From assembly GCF_900005765.1 (NCBI RefSeq), contig NC_041686.1, positions 186,001-250,000 of the forward strand: DNA of 64,000 nt, in the 5' to 3' direction. A program made the position numbers and the translations under genes. The stretch comes from Plasmodium relictum (lineage: Eukaryota; Apicomplexa; Aconoidasida; Haemosporida; Plasmodiidae). Positions 21,401 through 34,600 of the stretch are shown in pieces. Within the stretch, counting starts at the first letter, position 1; every line of letters starts with the position of its first letter. The notes below the pieces were generated by a model. It had not been told where the DNA came from, did not search any database, and saw only the letters and a program-made list of their open reading frames with translations.

Positions 21401-23660
21401 AGTTGCAATATATAAAAATAAAAAAAATCCTAAGGAAACAATAACTAAAGATAAACTAAAAATGGAAAATAAATTATTTGATAATTATTGCAGCAGTGGA
21501 ATTATTAATCTAATAAATCTAAAAGAAAATAAAATAAAACTAAATGATTTTACTCAAAAATGCATAAAATATTCTTCAGAATCATCAACAACAATATCGA
21601 ATATATCTCATAGGGATTTATGCATATCTAATGACGAAACAGAATATGATACTTCATACAGCTCCAAAAACAGCAAAAAAAAAGTTATAATATTAAATAG
21701 ATTAAAATTAAAGATAGGTAAAGATATTAATGCTTCGTCATATTTTCCAATTATAAATATGGAAAAAAAAGGTAAAGAAAAGAAAAAAAAAAAATCAAAT
21801 TATAATATAATTGAAAATTTAAATAAAAATGTGGAGACATGGGACTTAACAAATTTAGGAAATAATGATCAAACAAATTATTCAGAAATTAATGATTTAA
21901 ACAATAGCTCTATTAATTGCGATTTAACTAATTTAAAATATAATGAAGAACAAATGATGAATTCTTTTAAGATGTATACAAAAAGAAAAAAGGGTTTTAT
22001 TTTTTTCTTTGGAAGTGGGCATAAGAATCAATGGATTTTGCCAGTTCACAAAAAAATAACAAAAATAATAAAACTGTGTTCAGAATCGGAAGCTTATTTT
22101 TATGCCTGGTTATATTTATGTTGCAGAAAAAAAATATGTATTGCAAAAACAAAAGAAAATTACTCGTCCATATTAGAAGATAAAGAGAAAATTTGTAGCA
22201 TTCCTATATACAGAGAATTTTCCGATGACAAAATAAGATTAGCAAAACAATTTTTAAAATTTACTGTTCCTTGTTATTATGTTTTTCTAAAAGAAAATCA
22301 GATAAATGAATTAAATAATGAGAAGATTACAAAAACATATTTTTCTATTGAAAAAAACTTATATGACTCAATGGATACATACACTGACAAATGTATATCA
22401 GAAATCTTAAAAAGTATTCACCCTATTAAAAAAAATTATAATAGTAGTAAAAAAAATTACACAATTAATCCTACTGAATTAATAAATGTAAATGATTTAA
22501 AAAAAAATTGTACAAAAGAAGATACTAGCAAAAAAAATTATGCTTGCAAGCAAGATGAAAATAAAGCAAAAAGTTTTAAGCAAAGCATTATGCCAACTGT
22601 AGATGAAAATATTATGAATCTTCACAATAAAAGCTATAATTTTTTCAAATCAAGTTATAATGAAAAAAACAACGTAGGAAAAAATGCGTGCATAACTGAT
22701 ATTGAATATAAAAATAGGATCAAAAAAAAAAAGAAAAAAAAAAAAGAAAAAACAGAATGTGATTTAATGAATAGTCCTAAAAAGTCTTTAAAAAAAGAAA
22801 AAAAAGCTGCTATTTGTCTAAGTAATGTATTAAGTACTATGAGACATCCTTGTGTTATCGATATAAAAATGGGCATTCGTTTATATGGAGATAATTGCAA
22901 TAAGGAATCAATTCAGAAGAAAATTGAAAAAGCTAAGAATAGATCTTGTTTATCACATGGATTTCATTTAACGAGTTTGATAGGTTGGTGTAAAAAAAAA
23001 AAGAAACCTTTCTTTATATCAAAAGAAGATGCACATTCTATTAAGAATGATGATGATTTTGTGAATGCTTTTATTTCATACTTTTTTGCATGTGATAATA
23101 TTTGTCTTTCTATTCTTTTAATAAAAAAAATATTATTAATATTAGAAAGGATGAAGATTTTTTTTGAAAATCAAAACTATTTTGCTTTTTATGGATCAAG
23201 CTTATTATTTGTTTTTGACTCAGATCCCTCCAAAAATAAAAGTGAATATATTAGTGAAAAGAATGTTAATCAAATAAATTTATTATCATCACAAGACAAT
23301 AAAAGTAAAAAGGAAACTTGTATCAATGAAATAAAAAGAAATGAAAGAAGAAAACAAGAAAAAAATTATAATAATGAAAGGAAAAATTATGAAGAAATAT
23401 ATGACTTTAAGGAAGAAATTGAAAAACTTTTTGAAGAGTCGTTAACTAATGAAGAAAAAAAGATATATATGGATAATAAATTAAATACAAAAATATTAAA
23501 AAGCGCTGATGTATATATAATTGATTTTGCTCATGCAAGTTTAAATACAAATGAAAAGGATGAAGGGTTTTTATTAGGAATAATATCTCTTCATCGTATT
23601 TTGAAAAAAACAATCGAAAAAATCAAAAATTTTCACTTAAATAATAATTTGGATCTGTGA
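18459..23660 (+). CDS. HDA2: Class II histone deacetylase fused to an inositol polyphosphate kinase domain (HDA2)
   Basis: Single exon, 1733 codons. After a low-complexity N-terminus, the deacetylase domain runs from about residue 290 to 815. Its marks are SRHINNIFYS, SHTGIVSKRAIGG, RPPGHH with the paired His at 580-581, GFCIFNN, DWDVHHNNGTQ with zinc ligands Asp618 and His620, a further ligand Asp748 in GFDASVNDPLGE, and EGGYNL with the catalytic-pocket Tyr792. All residues needed for zinc-dependent deacetylation are present; the Tyr speaks against class IIa. Asn-rich inserts of about 120 and 60 residues split the domain. The C-terminal part (about 1210-1733) carries an inositol polyphosphate kinase fold: PCVIDIKMG at 1464-1472 (the PxxxDxKxG signature), FYGSSLLFVFDSD, and IIDFAHAS with Asp1689 followed by DEGFLLGIISL. 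A long Lys/Asn-rich linker separates the halves. It matches P. falciparum HDA2, a regulator of var gene silencing and sexual commitment, by content and position; whether the kinase half is active is not shown. Confidence 0.92.
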   Translation: MKSKILNKSTKNENKNILIKNDNLSHLKNPNKKLTYNNLFIEKCSGLNDVNGNIKDSYLMKKIKANDNKKFILDLKDLCHKEIYINNLGNLNIENFKSENTLNIPNYKKKKKKNWDPIDEKETNYIDISNANSDNLYIFENVNKKFNKRLKHKCKNNTIKENFKNTKKHCSKIWKDDENNKKKDKLQKLYISINKNAQKETQDNKNFCRNIFGIDDISYKECQNELTYKICEKKRNCNNIYGNNNTIYKKSGNNNESNFFKLADDDKNNHLKLGNNHKNDSFEIINNNAEYDCIGFVCDEEYMCENFHFDEDHVESPDRIKCIIKELKEKSVINKMIQIKCREALFDEIKQCHSSRHINNIFYSLKKKLKYKKKRVIYPFDKHDTYYTSHTGIVSKRAIGGLLNLCDAILSDKNEKFKFIDFKKSILYNYNFFKNVSHNNINKYEGSKINNFIHLKRSESDSNLHIREKSKNNIFTEHCENSIFRNQDIYIEICNNNDIYYDNNYKVDNNYYKENFINAKPEGNPIYSGLDNIYNIQNYKMFKKNYRSYSTSMFNMNDCNNNNSFTDITCGFAAIRPPGHHCSKNNSSGFCIFNNISIACKYISKKYGIKKIFIFDWDVHHNNGTQEIFYSDKDVLCFSIHRFDKKKVKINKKKNNTKNANENSNNKNMKKSNKKAKKSCKVNEENLFFPCSGAKNELGDKNGYMFNINVPLEKGYNNCDVYYVFKYLLIPMLKKFQPEFIFISCGFDASVNDPLGECNLTHNLYHWMTLQLKNFANIFCNGRIILVLEGGYNLNYLPKCTLACIKALIKKNTNSKQENAIKKLHSSKYMKKSSKEILMNKQNNISFETNISNKFYSHSSTKKFYYNPENFLDKKTNIENTNVFNLDNFSNCINFNYNLNNDTQNNFYKLRNYLDCYNKSIELYNKDTHINTTSKKKKLLATSKLHYSTYKVIKYFSCILKGDPFHLDIKLPPYNYFIKKEVAIYKNKKNPKETITKDKLKMENKLFDNYCSSGIINLINLKENKIKLNDFTQKCIKYSSESSTTISNISHRDLCISNDETEYDTSYSSKNSKKKVIILNRLKLKIGKDINASSYFPIINMEKKGKEKKKKKSNYNIIENLNKNVETWDLTNLGNNDQTNYSEINDLNNSSINCDLTNLKYNEEQMMNSFKMYTKRKKGFIFFFGSGHKNQWILPVHKKITKIIKLCSESEAYFYAWLYLCCRKKICIAKTKENYSSILEDKEKICSIPIYREFSDDKIRLAKQFLKFTVPCYYVFLKENQINELNNEKITKTYFSIEKNLYDSMDTYTDKCISEILKSIHPIKKNYNSSKKNYTINPTELINVNDLKKNCTKEDTSKKNYACKQDENKAKSFKQSIMPTVDENIMNLHNKSYNFFKSSYNEKNNVGKNACITDIEYKNRIKKKKKKKKEKTECDLMNSPKKSLKKEKKAAICLSNVLSTMRHPCVIDIKMGIRLYGDNCNKESIQKKIEKAKNRSCLSHGFHLTSLIGWCKKKKKPFFISKEDAHSIKNDDDFVNAFISYFFACDNICLSILLIKKILLILERMKIFFENQNYFAFYGSSLLFVFDSDPSKNKSEYISEKNVNQINLLSSQDNKSKKETCINEIKRNERRKQEKNYNNERKNYEEIYDFKEEIEKLFEESLTNEEKKIYMDNKLNTKILKSADVYIIDFAHASLNTNEKDEGFLLGIISLHRILKKTIEKIKNFHLNNNLDL

Positions 23661-25680
23661 AATAATGATTCATAATATTATAAATATTAATAATTTAAAA
23701 GAAGTGCATATATATGTATTCATATATATATAATTATCATTAAATTATATTTGTTGATTAATATATTAATGCAATTAATTATTATATTAGGATTTTTCAA
23801 ACAAAATCACCAAATAAAACTTATTTTTAAAATCTTGCATATCCGTATGGTTTAATATATATATATATATATATTAAATTTTAAATATGATATAATTTTT
23901 TATATAATACATCCACTTCTAACTTTTAATATATTTTTATTTTTTATTCTTTTTTTTTTAATTATTCAAATTGTGGTAATATATATATTATTGTTTTTTA
24001 TTTTTTAAATCAATGTACTTATCTTTCAGGAATAAAAAAGAATTATATATATATAATTTTAATTTCTTAACCTAATTCATATTTTCAACTTCATTTTTGT
24101 AAATTATCATTCTAGAGGGCATAAATACAGCTCATAATTATTTTTGTATATAATTTTTTGTTAAATTATATCTTATTTTATATTTATATATTTATTTTAT
24201 TTTTTTTCTTTCTATTTAGTTAAGGAAAATTAATAATTGGCTATCAATCTTTTTCATATTTAATTATAAAAATTTTAATTGAACTCCTTTAATAATTTTA
24301 ATTTTGTAAAAAAAATTTTTTTAATATATGATCTTTCAAAACTATACCAAAAATTATAAAAAAAAAAAAAATTAAATAATTAAAGATAGACAAATTAATA
24401 TTCCTAATTTTTAAATTGTATTTTTAACAAAAAATATTAAAGTATTATTCTATTTTATTTTTATTTTTTTTTTAAAATAAATTTTAGTAAATACATTATT
24501 TATAATCCTTTGTTTTTATTAAATATTCTCACATATATAAACATTTTTGTTCTTTTAATAAAAAAAAAAAAAAAAAACCTACAAATTCTTAAATAATAGA
24601 ACTCTAAAATTAAATATACAAGTAGTATAAAAAATTTATATCTATTTTTTATTTTTTTTTATCCTCTACTAATCTTATTTAGAAATGCTTTCTTTTTTTA
24701 TGAAATAAAATTCATATTTTTTTTTTTTTATATTAGAACTAAAAAACAAAATATGTAATAAATGTTATCTTTAATAAAAAATCCCAATTTTTTATTTCTT
24801 TAAAATTCATTAAAAATTCATAATCTCTTATTACAACGCATAAATCACAAAACTAGTTTATTATTACATATTTTTTTTTTTTTTTTTGATAATATTGTAA
24901 GTTTAAAAAATAATTCAAAAATTCATTGTATCTATATATATATATTTTTTCAAATTTTTAGCTTTAAAAAAAATACAAAAACAAAAATATTACTTGAATT
25001 ATTGAATTTTATTTTTATTTATTTATTTACTTATTTTTTTTTTTTTTTACATATTAATCTATGTTAGATATTATAGTATTAATAAACCCTTCTTATATAT
25101 GAAAAATAGAATTATTTAATAGATATTTATTTTAAAATTATATATAAAGGAAATAAAATTGAGTAGCTAATATTTTAATCCTCGCTTTTTTATGCATGTA
25201 CTTCAATTTTTTTCTTTTTTTTTTTTTTGTTTTAAAATTTATTTTTTTACGTACTTATATTACATGTGAAATAAAAAAAAATATATTGTGCATGAAATGA
25301 AAAATTGTTTCATTTTTCAATATTTTTATTTTTAATTATAATAAAATATCATTTAAAAAATTTTAAATTTCATTCATTTTTTTTTTATTTGTGTGTATAG
25401 AGATTATTTTTAAATTTTAGAATTTTATTTTTTTTTTTTTTTCAAATACATTAATAGTATTAATTAATTATATTTGGAATATTTTGAAATTATAACATAT
25501 ATTTTAGTTATTTATTTTGTATTATAAAAATGTAAGCATTTAAAAAGAACAAGACTTTTTTTTTTTATTAATTTAAAAGATAAAAAAATAAAAAAATTAA
25601 TTATAAATATATTTAAATATTTTTAATGCATTATTACTTCAATTTTTTTTTCTTTATGTATATAAGTATGTATTTTTATA
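23661..25680. other. Intergenic region HDA2 / PHD1
   Basis: Two kilobases between two plus-strand genes, holding the HDA2 3' UTR and PHD1 promoter and leader. Homopolymer tracts dominate, for example at 24550-24577, 24867-24888 and 25431-25442. GTGCA occurs at about 23704 and 25287 and a GCATG core near 25194. No coding-like frame or structured RNA seen. Confidence 0.55.
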
Positions 25681-28600
25681 ATGGATAGAGGAAGAACAAA
25701 TTATAGAAGAAATAATGATGTTAGTATATATAGAGATGGAAATATAAAAAACGAATGTTCAGATGATCATCAATTTTGGGCTAGTATTGAAAATCAATAT
25801 TTTTCAAATTTTGATAAGAGAATAATTACTGCTTTTGAAGATCATATAAGATGTACAGATTACATATGCGATAAAATAAAAAAGAAAAAAATAAATAAGA
25901 AATTATTTGAGAACATAAATTGTTACGAGAGTTCAGTAAAAATAAAATTAAATCAAAATGAGAAAAATCTTTCGAATATTGCTGATTATTTTTCTCGAAA
26001 TAAAAACCTTATTTTTAGAAATATAGAACAAGATAAAAATGAAATTAATAAATATTTTCAATCTGACTTAAAAAATGAAAGAAGAAAAAAAGAAAAAATA
26101 TTAGATGCTATAAATAGATATAATGCTACTGAAATAGAAAAGAAAATAAACAAAAGTGATAAACCAGTAATATTTGATGAAAAAAAAAGCATAATTGAAT
26201 TTATGCCAATGGCAAAAAATGAATTATTATTGAATACTTTACATCACATAAATCTAAGAAATCAACAAAAAAATTGTACATTAAGTATGAATAAAAATTC
26301 AAACTTTTTTAGTACTAATAAAGATGAAAATTTTTTATTAAAAAACTGTTTTGCCAATGGTAATGTATTCGAAAATTCTGAAATTTTTAAAAATAGTAAC
26401 TCGAATAATATAGAATTTTTTGAGTACATGAATAATACCAATAATTTAGAAAATAATTTTATGAATATATGTGACATTAATAATTCAGATGATATTAATA
26501 ATGTAAAATATTTTAATTTTTTGAATGATAATATAAATGATAACACATACATGAATTACGATATATCAAATAATGAATTCAAAAATAATTTAAATGATAC
26601 TTTACATAAACATAAAAGTACAGAAACTATTGATTCAAATACTGATACGGTTAATAATGTAGGAATTGCCAAAAAAAAAAAAAGTACTACATCATGTAGC
26701 AATGAATTTAATGAATCAAATAATAATACAAATAAATTAAATAATATTACACATAAAATAAACAATAATATCATTGATGCGAACAATGATATAAATATTT
26801 TTAATGATGATTCTAATTTGTTTAATTATTGTATGAGCAATTTTAAAAATGATTCAAACATTTTTAATAACGAATCATATGTTATGAATAAGCCAAATAA
26901 TGTAGTGAATACAATAAACGGTGATAACGCAAATAGTATAAATATTGACATGGAAGAGAATATGAAAAATCAGATTAATTGTAATTTATATGATGTAAGC
27001 AATAGCTATGAAGTTATGAATAATAATCTTAATAATTTTAATAGTAGTTATAACATTTTTAATAACTGCTATAATAATTCTTTTAATAAAATTTCTATGA
27101 ACAATAATTATATTACTATGAAAAATGATTTCGATAATAAGTTAAGTGGTGGTGATATAAATATAAATCCTAATTCTATGAATGATTTAAATAATTTATA
27201 TTCGAATAAATTAGTTAATATAGATCAGTATAGTAATGCAAATAAAATTAATGATTTTTATAAAAGTTCTAATTTAAGTGATAATAATATGATTAATATA
27301 GAAGATTATCATACGGATAACTTCAGTTATAACAATGATAGTGTTATCTTAGATAAGAATTTATGTGATAAATATTCCCCAAAATATTTTATGCATAATT
27401 CATTAGCCTTGAATAGTTTAAATAGTGATTATAAAAGTAATTTATTTAATAAACAATTAACGGCTCAACATTCGATGATTAATGAAAAAAACTACCAAAA
27501 TCAAAATGATATACAGAATTATGAAAATATATTAGATGGTAATGCTTGTATATTAAAAAATGACAGAATTTATATGAAAAGAAATGAAGATATAAAAATT
27601 AAAAAAAATAATACAAATGATGAAAATATAAAATATCACTTAGATAAATTTAAAAAATTAAATAAAAATGTTAAACAAGATAATAATTTTTTTGATCCAT
27701 TTCTAAATAAAAAATACGACGGTGTTGGTAAACTTCCCTATATACAAAATAAGCCAATACCAAGTGGTTTACATATTTCAATATATATACCCAAAAGTTA
27801 TAATTTTAAAGAAAAAAATGAAAAAAAAAAAAAAAAACCATGCAGTGTAGAAGATGTTTATGAAAAAGAGAAATTGGCCAAATTATTAACAGAAATTACT
27901 TTTGGCGATAAAAAAAATATTTTAAATTCAAAAATGTCTATAGAAGAAAAAGAAAAGTGTTATAATACTATTTTGGATGAATTAAAAAATTATAATTCCT
28001 TACCAATAATACTAGGTAATATTTTACCTTATTGGGTGAAACGCAAAAATAAAAGTCATTTATACAAAATAAAAAATTTAAAGAAAGTTAATGAAAAGGC
28101 AAAATACATTCACGTTAAAAATTTAAATAAAAAATTAATATCCAAAAATATAAAAAAGGATAAAAAGCATTTAACGACTGACAAAATAGAAAATGAGGAT
28201 TTGAAAAAAGAAGAAGATATAGTTATAGAAGATATAAATGATAAAAAAGAAAATGTTCAATTAAATAATTGTCTTGATAGATTAAAATTGGAAGAATATG
28301 AAATTAATAACAGAGACAATTCAGAAATATGCGATAATAAATCAAAAGAAGTAAATGAAAATAAGGATGATGTATCTCCAAATAAAATGGAATACACAAA
28401 ACTAAAAAAGGAAAGTGAAGAAATTCATTTTATTAATATAGAAAATATTATTTCTGACGAAGAAAAACAAAGAAAAACTCCCAGTAAAAACATAATAAAC
28501 GATGTAAAAAAAGAAAGCACAAAAAACGAACTAACAAAGGAAGATTTTTGTGATGTTACATCGAATGAACAATTTAATATTGAAGAAAAAAAAAATTATG

Positions 28601-31600
28601 AAACTAATATTTGTGAAATTAGTCTTGCACCTTTAACAAATATAGAACAATGCAATCAAAACTTTATAAATGATTCTTTTAATAATAAAAATGATAATAT
28701 AAAAGATAAAGAAATTATATATGATGATAATATTAATGGCAATGAAAATATTTTAATCAATGACTTTAAGGACAATGCTATTAAGGGAGAACAAAGTGTT
28801 ACTACAGAGAATTTAAAAGAATCATCAAATAATAAGAAAATGGTTTTTAAAAAGAAAAGTACATTTTATAAATTTCATTATTTGAAACATTTTAAATTTA
28901 CAATTCCTAACAGTACAATTATTCCTTTTAATAGTTCCATTTTTTCTTTGCAAAAAAATCATTACAAATCCAACGTGTATTTTGAATATGTTTTAACTAA
29001 TATAAATTTAGACAAATATAGAAGAAATATTTTAAATGTAAATTATAATAATAACAATTCTATTACAAAAAAAAATCGTATATATTGTATAAATTTTAAT
29101 AAAAATAAAACCTACAAAGATAATAATATAAAGAAAAATATAAAAATGTCTAATGTAATGAAATCATTTTCATTAAATAATAAAATGAATTTGAATATGA
29201 ATAAAAATAATAATAAAAATAATAATGGAATAGAAAAAAATATAAATTTAGAAAACAATACTTTAGAAGGGATAAATGAAGATAGTAAACAGAATATAAA
29301 CAGAAATATTAGTTTATATGAAAGAGATTTAGTTGTAAACGAAGAAAATAAAAATGAGGATAAAAATGAAATGAAGATTGATAGCTTCAAAAGCATGTTA
29401 GGTTTAAATAATTTAAAAAATATAGATAAGGCAAATATAAAAAATTTAAGAAATATAAAAAGCATTGATAAAGAAATATGTGTATTATTTTCTCGTTATG
29501 TATACAACATAAGGGAACAAAAAAAAATTATAAAAAAATTATTAGAAAATATAAAAAATGAAAAAAAGAAACCTTATAAACATTGGTATTCTATAGAGGA
29601 TAAAATGATTAATTTTTACATTAATGAATATCTGAAAAATAAATTAAATACAAAACATACATATACATTATCCAAGCAAATAGTAGATTTATTAATGTTA
29701 AGAATTATAGTTAATAATAGCTTTCAATTACCAAATAATTGGACAGAAAAAGCCTTATGCAATATTTGTAGCCTTGGGGAAGACTGGGAAGAAAATCCGA
29801 TAATTTTTTGTGACTGTTGTTATACGCCTATGCATTTTTTTTGTACTGGATTTAAAAATATTAAAAATTATAATTTGGTTAAGAGAAATTCAAAGAAAGA
29901 AGATAAAAGTGAATCAGAAACAACGAATAAAAATTATGAAAAAGCTAATAATGATTTCTCAAAAAATAAAAGTATAAATATTATTGAATCCCTATTATCA
30001 GATAATTTTATTAATATAAATTCACTTAATAGCAGTTTTAATACAACTATAAATGCAGAAAGAGACACTTATAATTTATCTAGTAATATTGGATCATTAA
30101 TGAAAAGTAACATAAATGATAATATTCATCAAAAATTAGAATATAGCGATACAAATATATTTTTAAAAAACCTTAATAATGAAATAGAAAACAATAATAT
30201 ATCATCTCCATATATAAAGGAAGAAAATAAAAATATAAAAAATATAAAGAAAGCAGATAACCATGGTATAAATGAAACTATCAGTAATATAGAAAAACAA
30301 GATATAAATTATTCAGAAAACGGAGCAAATTTTAAAAACATAGGTAATATTAACACTGGGGAAAAAAATATTACTTCCTTAAGTAATGTAAATAAAAATA
30401 ATCTTAATAATGATATGAATAAGATAAAAATTCAGAATGGAGAAAATAATGAAAATGGGAAAAATGCTGAAGAAGAGCAATGGATATGTCCATTATGTTC
30501 TTACTTAAGAAATCAGATTTTATTTATTGAAGATTCTAATGCTTTTAAAATTATTAGGCTTTTAAGTGGGCCAAGAAAAAAAAAAGATATTGACTTTTTA
30601 GTAAAATCATGTAATGAATTTCCCTATGACAATTTACTAAATGATATTAAAAATGAATTAGCCTCATATAACCCTCCAGAAGAAATAATTGTAAATAATA
30701 TTTCTAAATACAATTATAAATACAAATCTATATTATTATTATTTGATATTGATAAAGATATTAATCATTATAAAGAAACTTATGGTATAGATATAAAAGA
30801 TGCACATGATTTTTTTGAAAGCGTTGTTCTTAAGAATTCTGACAAATATAAATATAAATATTTTTTCAATTCTATTGTAATTAATAAAATAGATGATGAA
30901 AATAAGGAAAACAAATTTTTAAATGAAAATTTAAAATTATTTCGTCAAGAATCATGCTGTATTAATGAATTTTCTGAAGAAAGTGAAGATAATGGAGAAA
31001 AAGAGGACGGAAATAAAGAAAGGGAAGAAAAATATAATAAAAGAAAAAGAGATAAAAGAGTATTCCAAAGTAGAACTGCTAAAAGAGAAGAAAAAAAAAA
31101 AAAAAAATTAAAAGCAAAACTATATCATAGTTTAATGAAGGATAATAATAATAGTAGTAATAACAATAATAATAATGTAGTAGTAAGAAAAAGAGGTAGA
31201 CCATTAGGAAGTACTAAGTTTAATAAAAACAAATTACTTAATGTGATAAATAAAAATAATTCAAAAAATTTTATCAATAGAAATAGTAGCAATAATAATA
31301 ATATAATCAATAATAATAATATGAATTGTAATAATGATGGTAATAATAATAGTTATAATGTTATTAATAATAATAAAGATAGTAATAATAGTGTTCATAG
31401 CATTAATAATATTACTAATAATAATAATAACGATGATAATAACAATATACTATCAAATAATATTTTAGAGCATAATAAATTAGATGAAAGAAATATAAAA
31501 AATCAAGAAAGGAACAAAATAATAGAAAATAATTTGAATGAAGCAGCAAATAATGAAGAATATAATTTAATTAATTACAATTTTCCTTCAAACAATAGTG

Positions 31601-34600
31601 AATTAAAAAAAAATTTATTATATCTAAAATATAATTTTAACAAAAATTTTTCTTTTATCTTTAAGATTCCAACATGCTGCATATGTGAATTTGATGCCTT
31701 TTATCTAGGAGGGGGTCCTATTAAAAGAACTAACAAAAAGAATGAGTGGTGTCATATACGTTGTGCTTTAATTAGCAATTGTGTAATCAGTGATAAAATT
31801 GAAATAAACATTAAAGAAGAAAAAACAAAATATAAGTGTTCTTTATGCTTAAGAACAAATAATATAGGTATAATAAAATGCAATATTGCAGATTGCTATA
31901 AATATTATCACATATCATGTGCTACATCATCAAGTAAATATTTAATTGAATATAATGAATTTAATAAATTAGTTTTATTTTGTTCTAATCATTCTCAAAA
32001 GAAAGCACCAACGGAGATATTAAGAAAATATCAAATTCTTCGAGAAAAAGAATATAATAAAAATAAATTAGAAGATAAATTAAATATTGCTAAAATTTTT
32101 GATGCATACATATTGCAGTCATATTTAAAAATAAGTGATTTAAAATTATTCAATTTGCTTTCATTATCATCCTTATCTATATTTGAAAAATTCATCTATT
32201 TTAATTACAATAAATTTAGTGAAAATGTAAAAAGTAATATTGGTATTATTGATGATTTTAATGAAATATGTCAAAATTATGATCATAATTTTTCAAAAGA
32301 AAGAAATGAACCCTTTAATAATGCATTGGAAATATGTGAAATGAATAAAATTAAAAAGGATAATTGTATTAGAGATATTCAAAACAATGATGTTGAAAAA
32401 AAAGATGATGAAGAAACTAATAAAAGTTTTAACGTTAAAAATAAAATTAATAATGAAGATAATAATACAAATGATGACAAAATTCAAATTATTAATAAAG
32501 AAAAATATGATGATGAAGAAGAGCTCTTCTTGGAATTAGAAGAGAAAAACAAAAAAAAAAATATACCAATTGATATATTTGATATAGATAGCATAAATAA
32601 AATCAGTAATATAAAATGTAACAATATAATAAGTATTAGCAATTTCAAAAATATCTATAATGAAAATTTATTAGATGAGGATTCCTTACTAAAGTTGTTA
32701 ACTTATGATTTCTTAAATATACAGAAAGATATACAAGAATTTAATAGTAGTATTTTAAGTGATAAATACAAAAAGTTAAAGAATTTTGAAAATATATTAT
32801 TATTATATCCTTATTTTAATGATTATCAATTAAGAAAATTATCTGAGCTCATACTGGAAAAATATCCTTCTAATATATCCAATATTGATAACGATGACTC
32901 CTTTTTTGCATTCTTTAATAAATTTCTTTCACTTCTGAATAATAAAAATTTGATGTTTTGTAGTGTATGTTTATCAAAAGCTACATATTATGAGAAAAAT
33001 AAAGAAAAAAATAAAAGTAATCAAGATGATTTAATTACATTAGAAAACAAGGATACAAATATTCAAATCAGTAAATTAAGAAAAATTTCTTGCTCAACAA
33101 GTAAAAAAGACAATTTTGAAATAAAAAAAGAAAGAAGACTTGGATCATTAAGTGTACTAAAAAAATGTTCTTTATGCAATGTATATATTTGCTATTTTTG
33201 TTGTCATAGAATGAATATAGATATAGTGAAAAATTATTTAAATGATGATATAGAAGATCCAGCAGTTAATAATTACAAATATGGTAAATTAAATAATTTC
33301 TTATATAATAGTGTGGGAAGACCGAGTAAGTATAAGAGAAAATACAAAATTGATTTTGTTAATAATAATTGTATGAATAAAAATAGTAATTTGAATTCAA
33401 TTGATGTTATTAATAATAAAAATTGCGAAAATAATGATAATATGCATGAAATAAAAAAGGAGATTAAATTAAATAAATATAATTTTTCATTAAATAATAT
33501 AGATATCGATGCTTCTCCATGCAAAGATAAAATAATAAAAAAAGAGAATTATAAAAATATACCTCTTATAAGTAGGAAAAAAATAAAAAAAAATGAAATT
33601 AACATTTTAAACAAACATGAGGTACTTCATAAAAGTAGAAAGGATTTAGATATTATAAATAAAAAGGATGGGAATTTTACAAATAAAAAATATTTTAATG
33701 TAATTAAAAAGAAGGATATAAATATGATAAATAAAAGAAACATTGAGGAAATTAATAAAAATAGTATTATTGAACCTAGTAAAAAAGGAATAAATAAAAT
33801 AATTATAAATGGAGTTAATGAAAAAATTACCAGTGAAAAAAATATTAAAGAAGATAAAAATGAAAACCAAGAAACTATTGAGGAAATAATGCATGATGCA
33901 AATAGAAAGGATAGTAAGGAAGTCAAAAATATAAATGAAAAAAGCAATAATAAAGCTAATAAAACAGGTATAAATAAAAGAAGTATTCATCAACTTAATA
34001 TTATAAATGACTATACGAATAAAAAAGAAGATGAAAATGAATTTATATGTCCAAGATGCGAATATTTTAAGGTAAAAAAAAAAATAGGATTTTGTTCATA
34101 TTGCCCTAGATTAGATGGATTTTTAAATTGTTTTGAAGATAAAGTAAAAAAAGAATTAATATTTGTTCATCCAAAATGTTTAGAGTATGTAAATACTGCT
34201 TATTCTAAAAAAAATAACATTAATGAGATAAAGGCAGGTTCTAATAAAAAAATATGTAGTTATTGCAGAATCAGACATGGAATTGTCCTTACTTGTAGCA
34301 ATACTGATTGCGATACTTCTTTTCATATATCATGTGGGATTTTACTTGGTTGTAAAATGGATAACTTTTTTGGTAGAGTAGATATTTATAACCCTAAAAA
34401 AGCCTATTGCTTTAAACATACATTTCAGTACTGTAAAAAAAATAGTTTGGTGAATTTTATTAATACAAATAAGTTATTTTTCTTCGAAAATTTCTTATAC
34501 TTTCCATTTAATCATTTGTATAATTTTCTAATGGGGACATATATTTTTAATTGTTTGAATAAAAAGTATGCCAATTTTTTAATGAAACCAATTAAAATAG

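Noticed and set aside
31125-31310. Leu-rich minus-strand frame within PHD1
   Set aside because: Opposite-strand shadow of an Asn-rich coding stretch; many similar shadows in PHD1, HDA2 and the AP2 gene were dropped.
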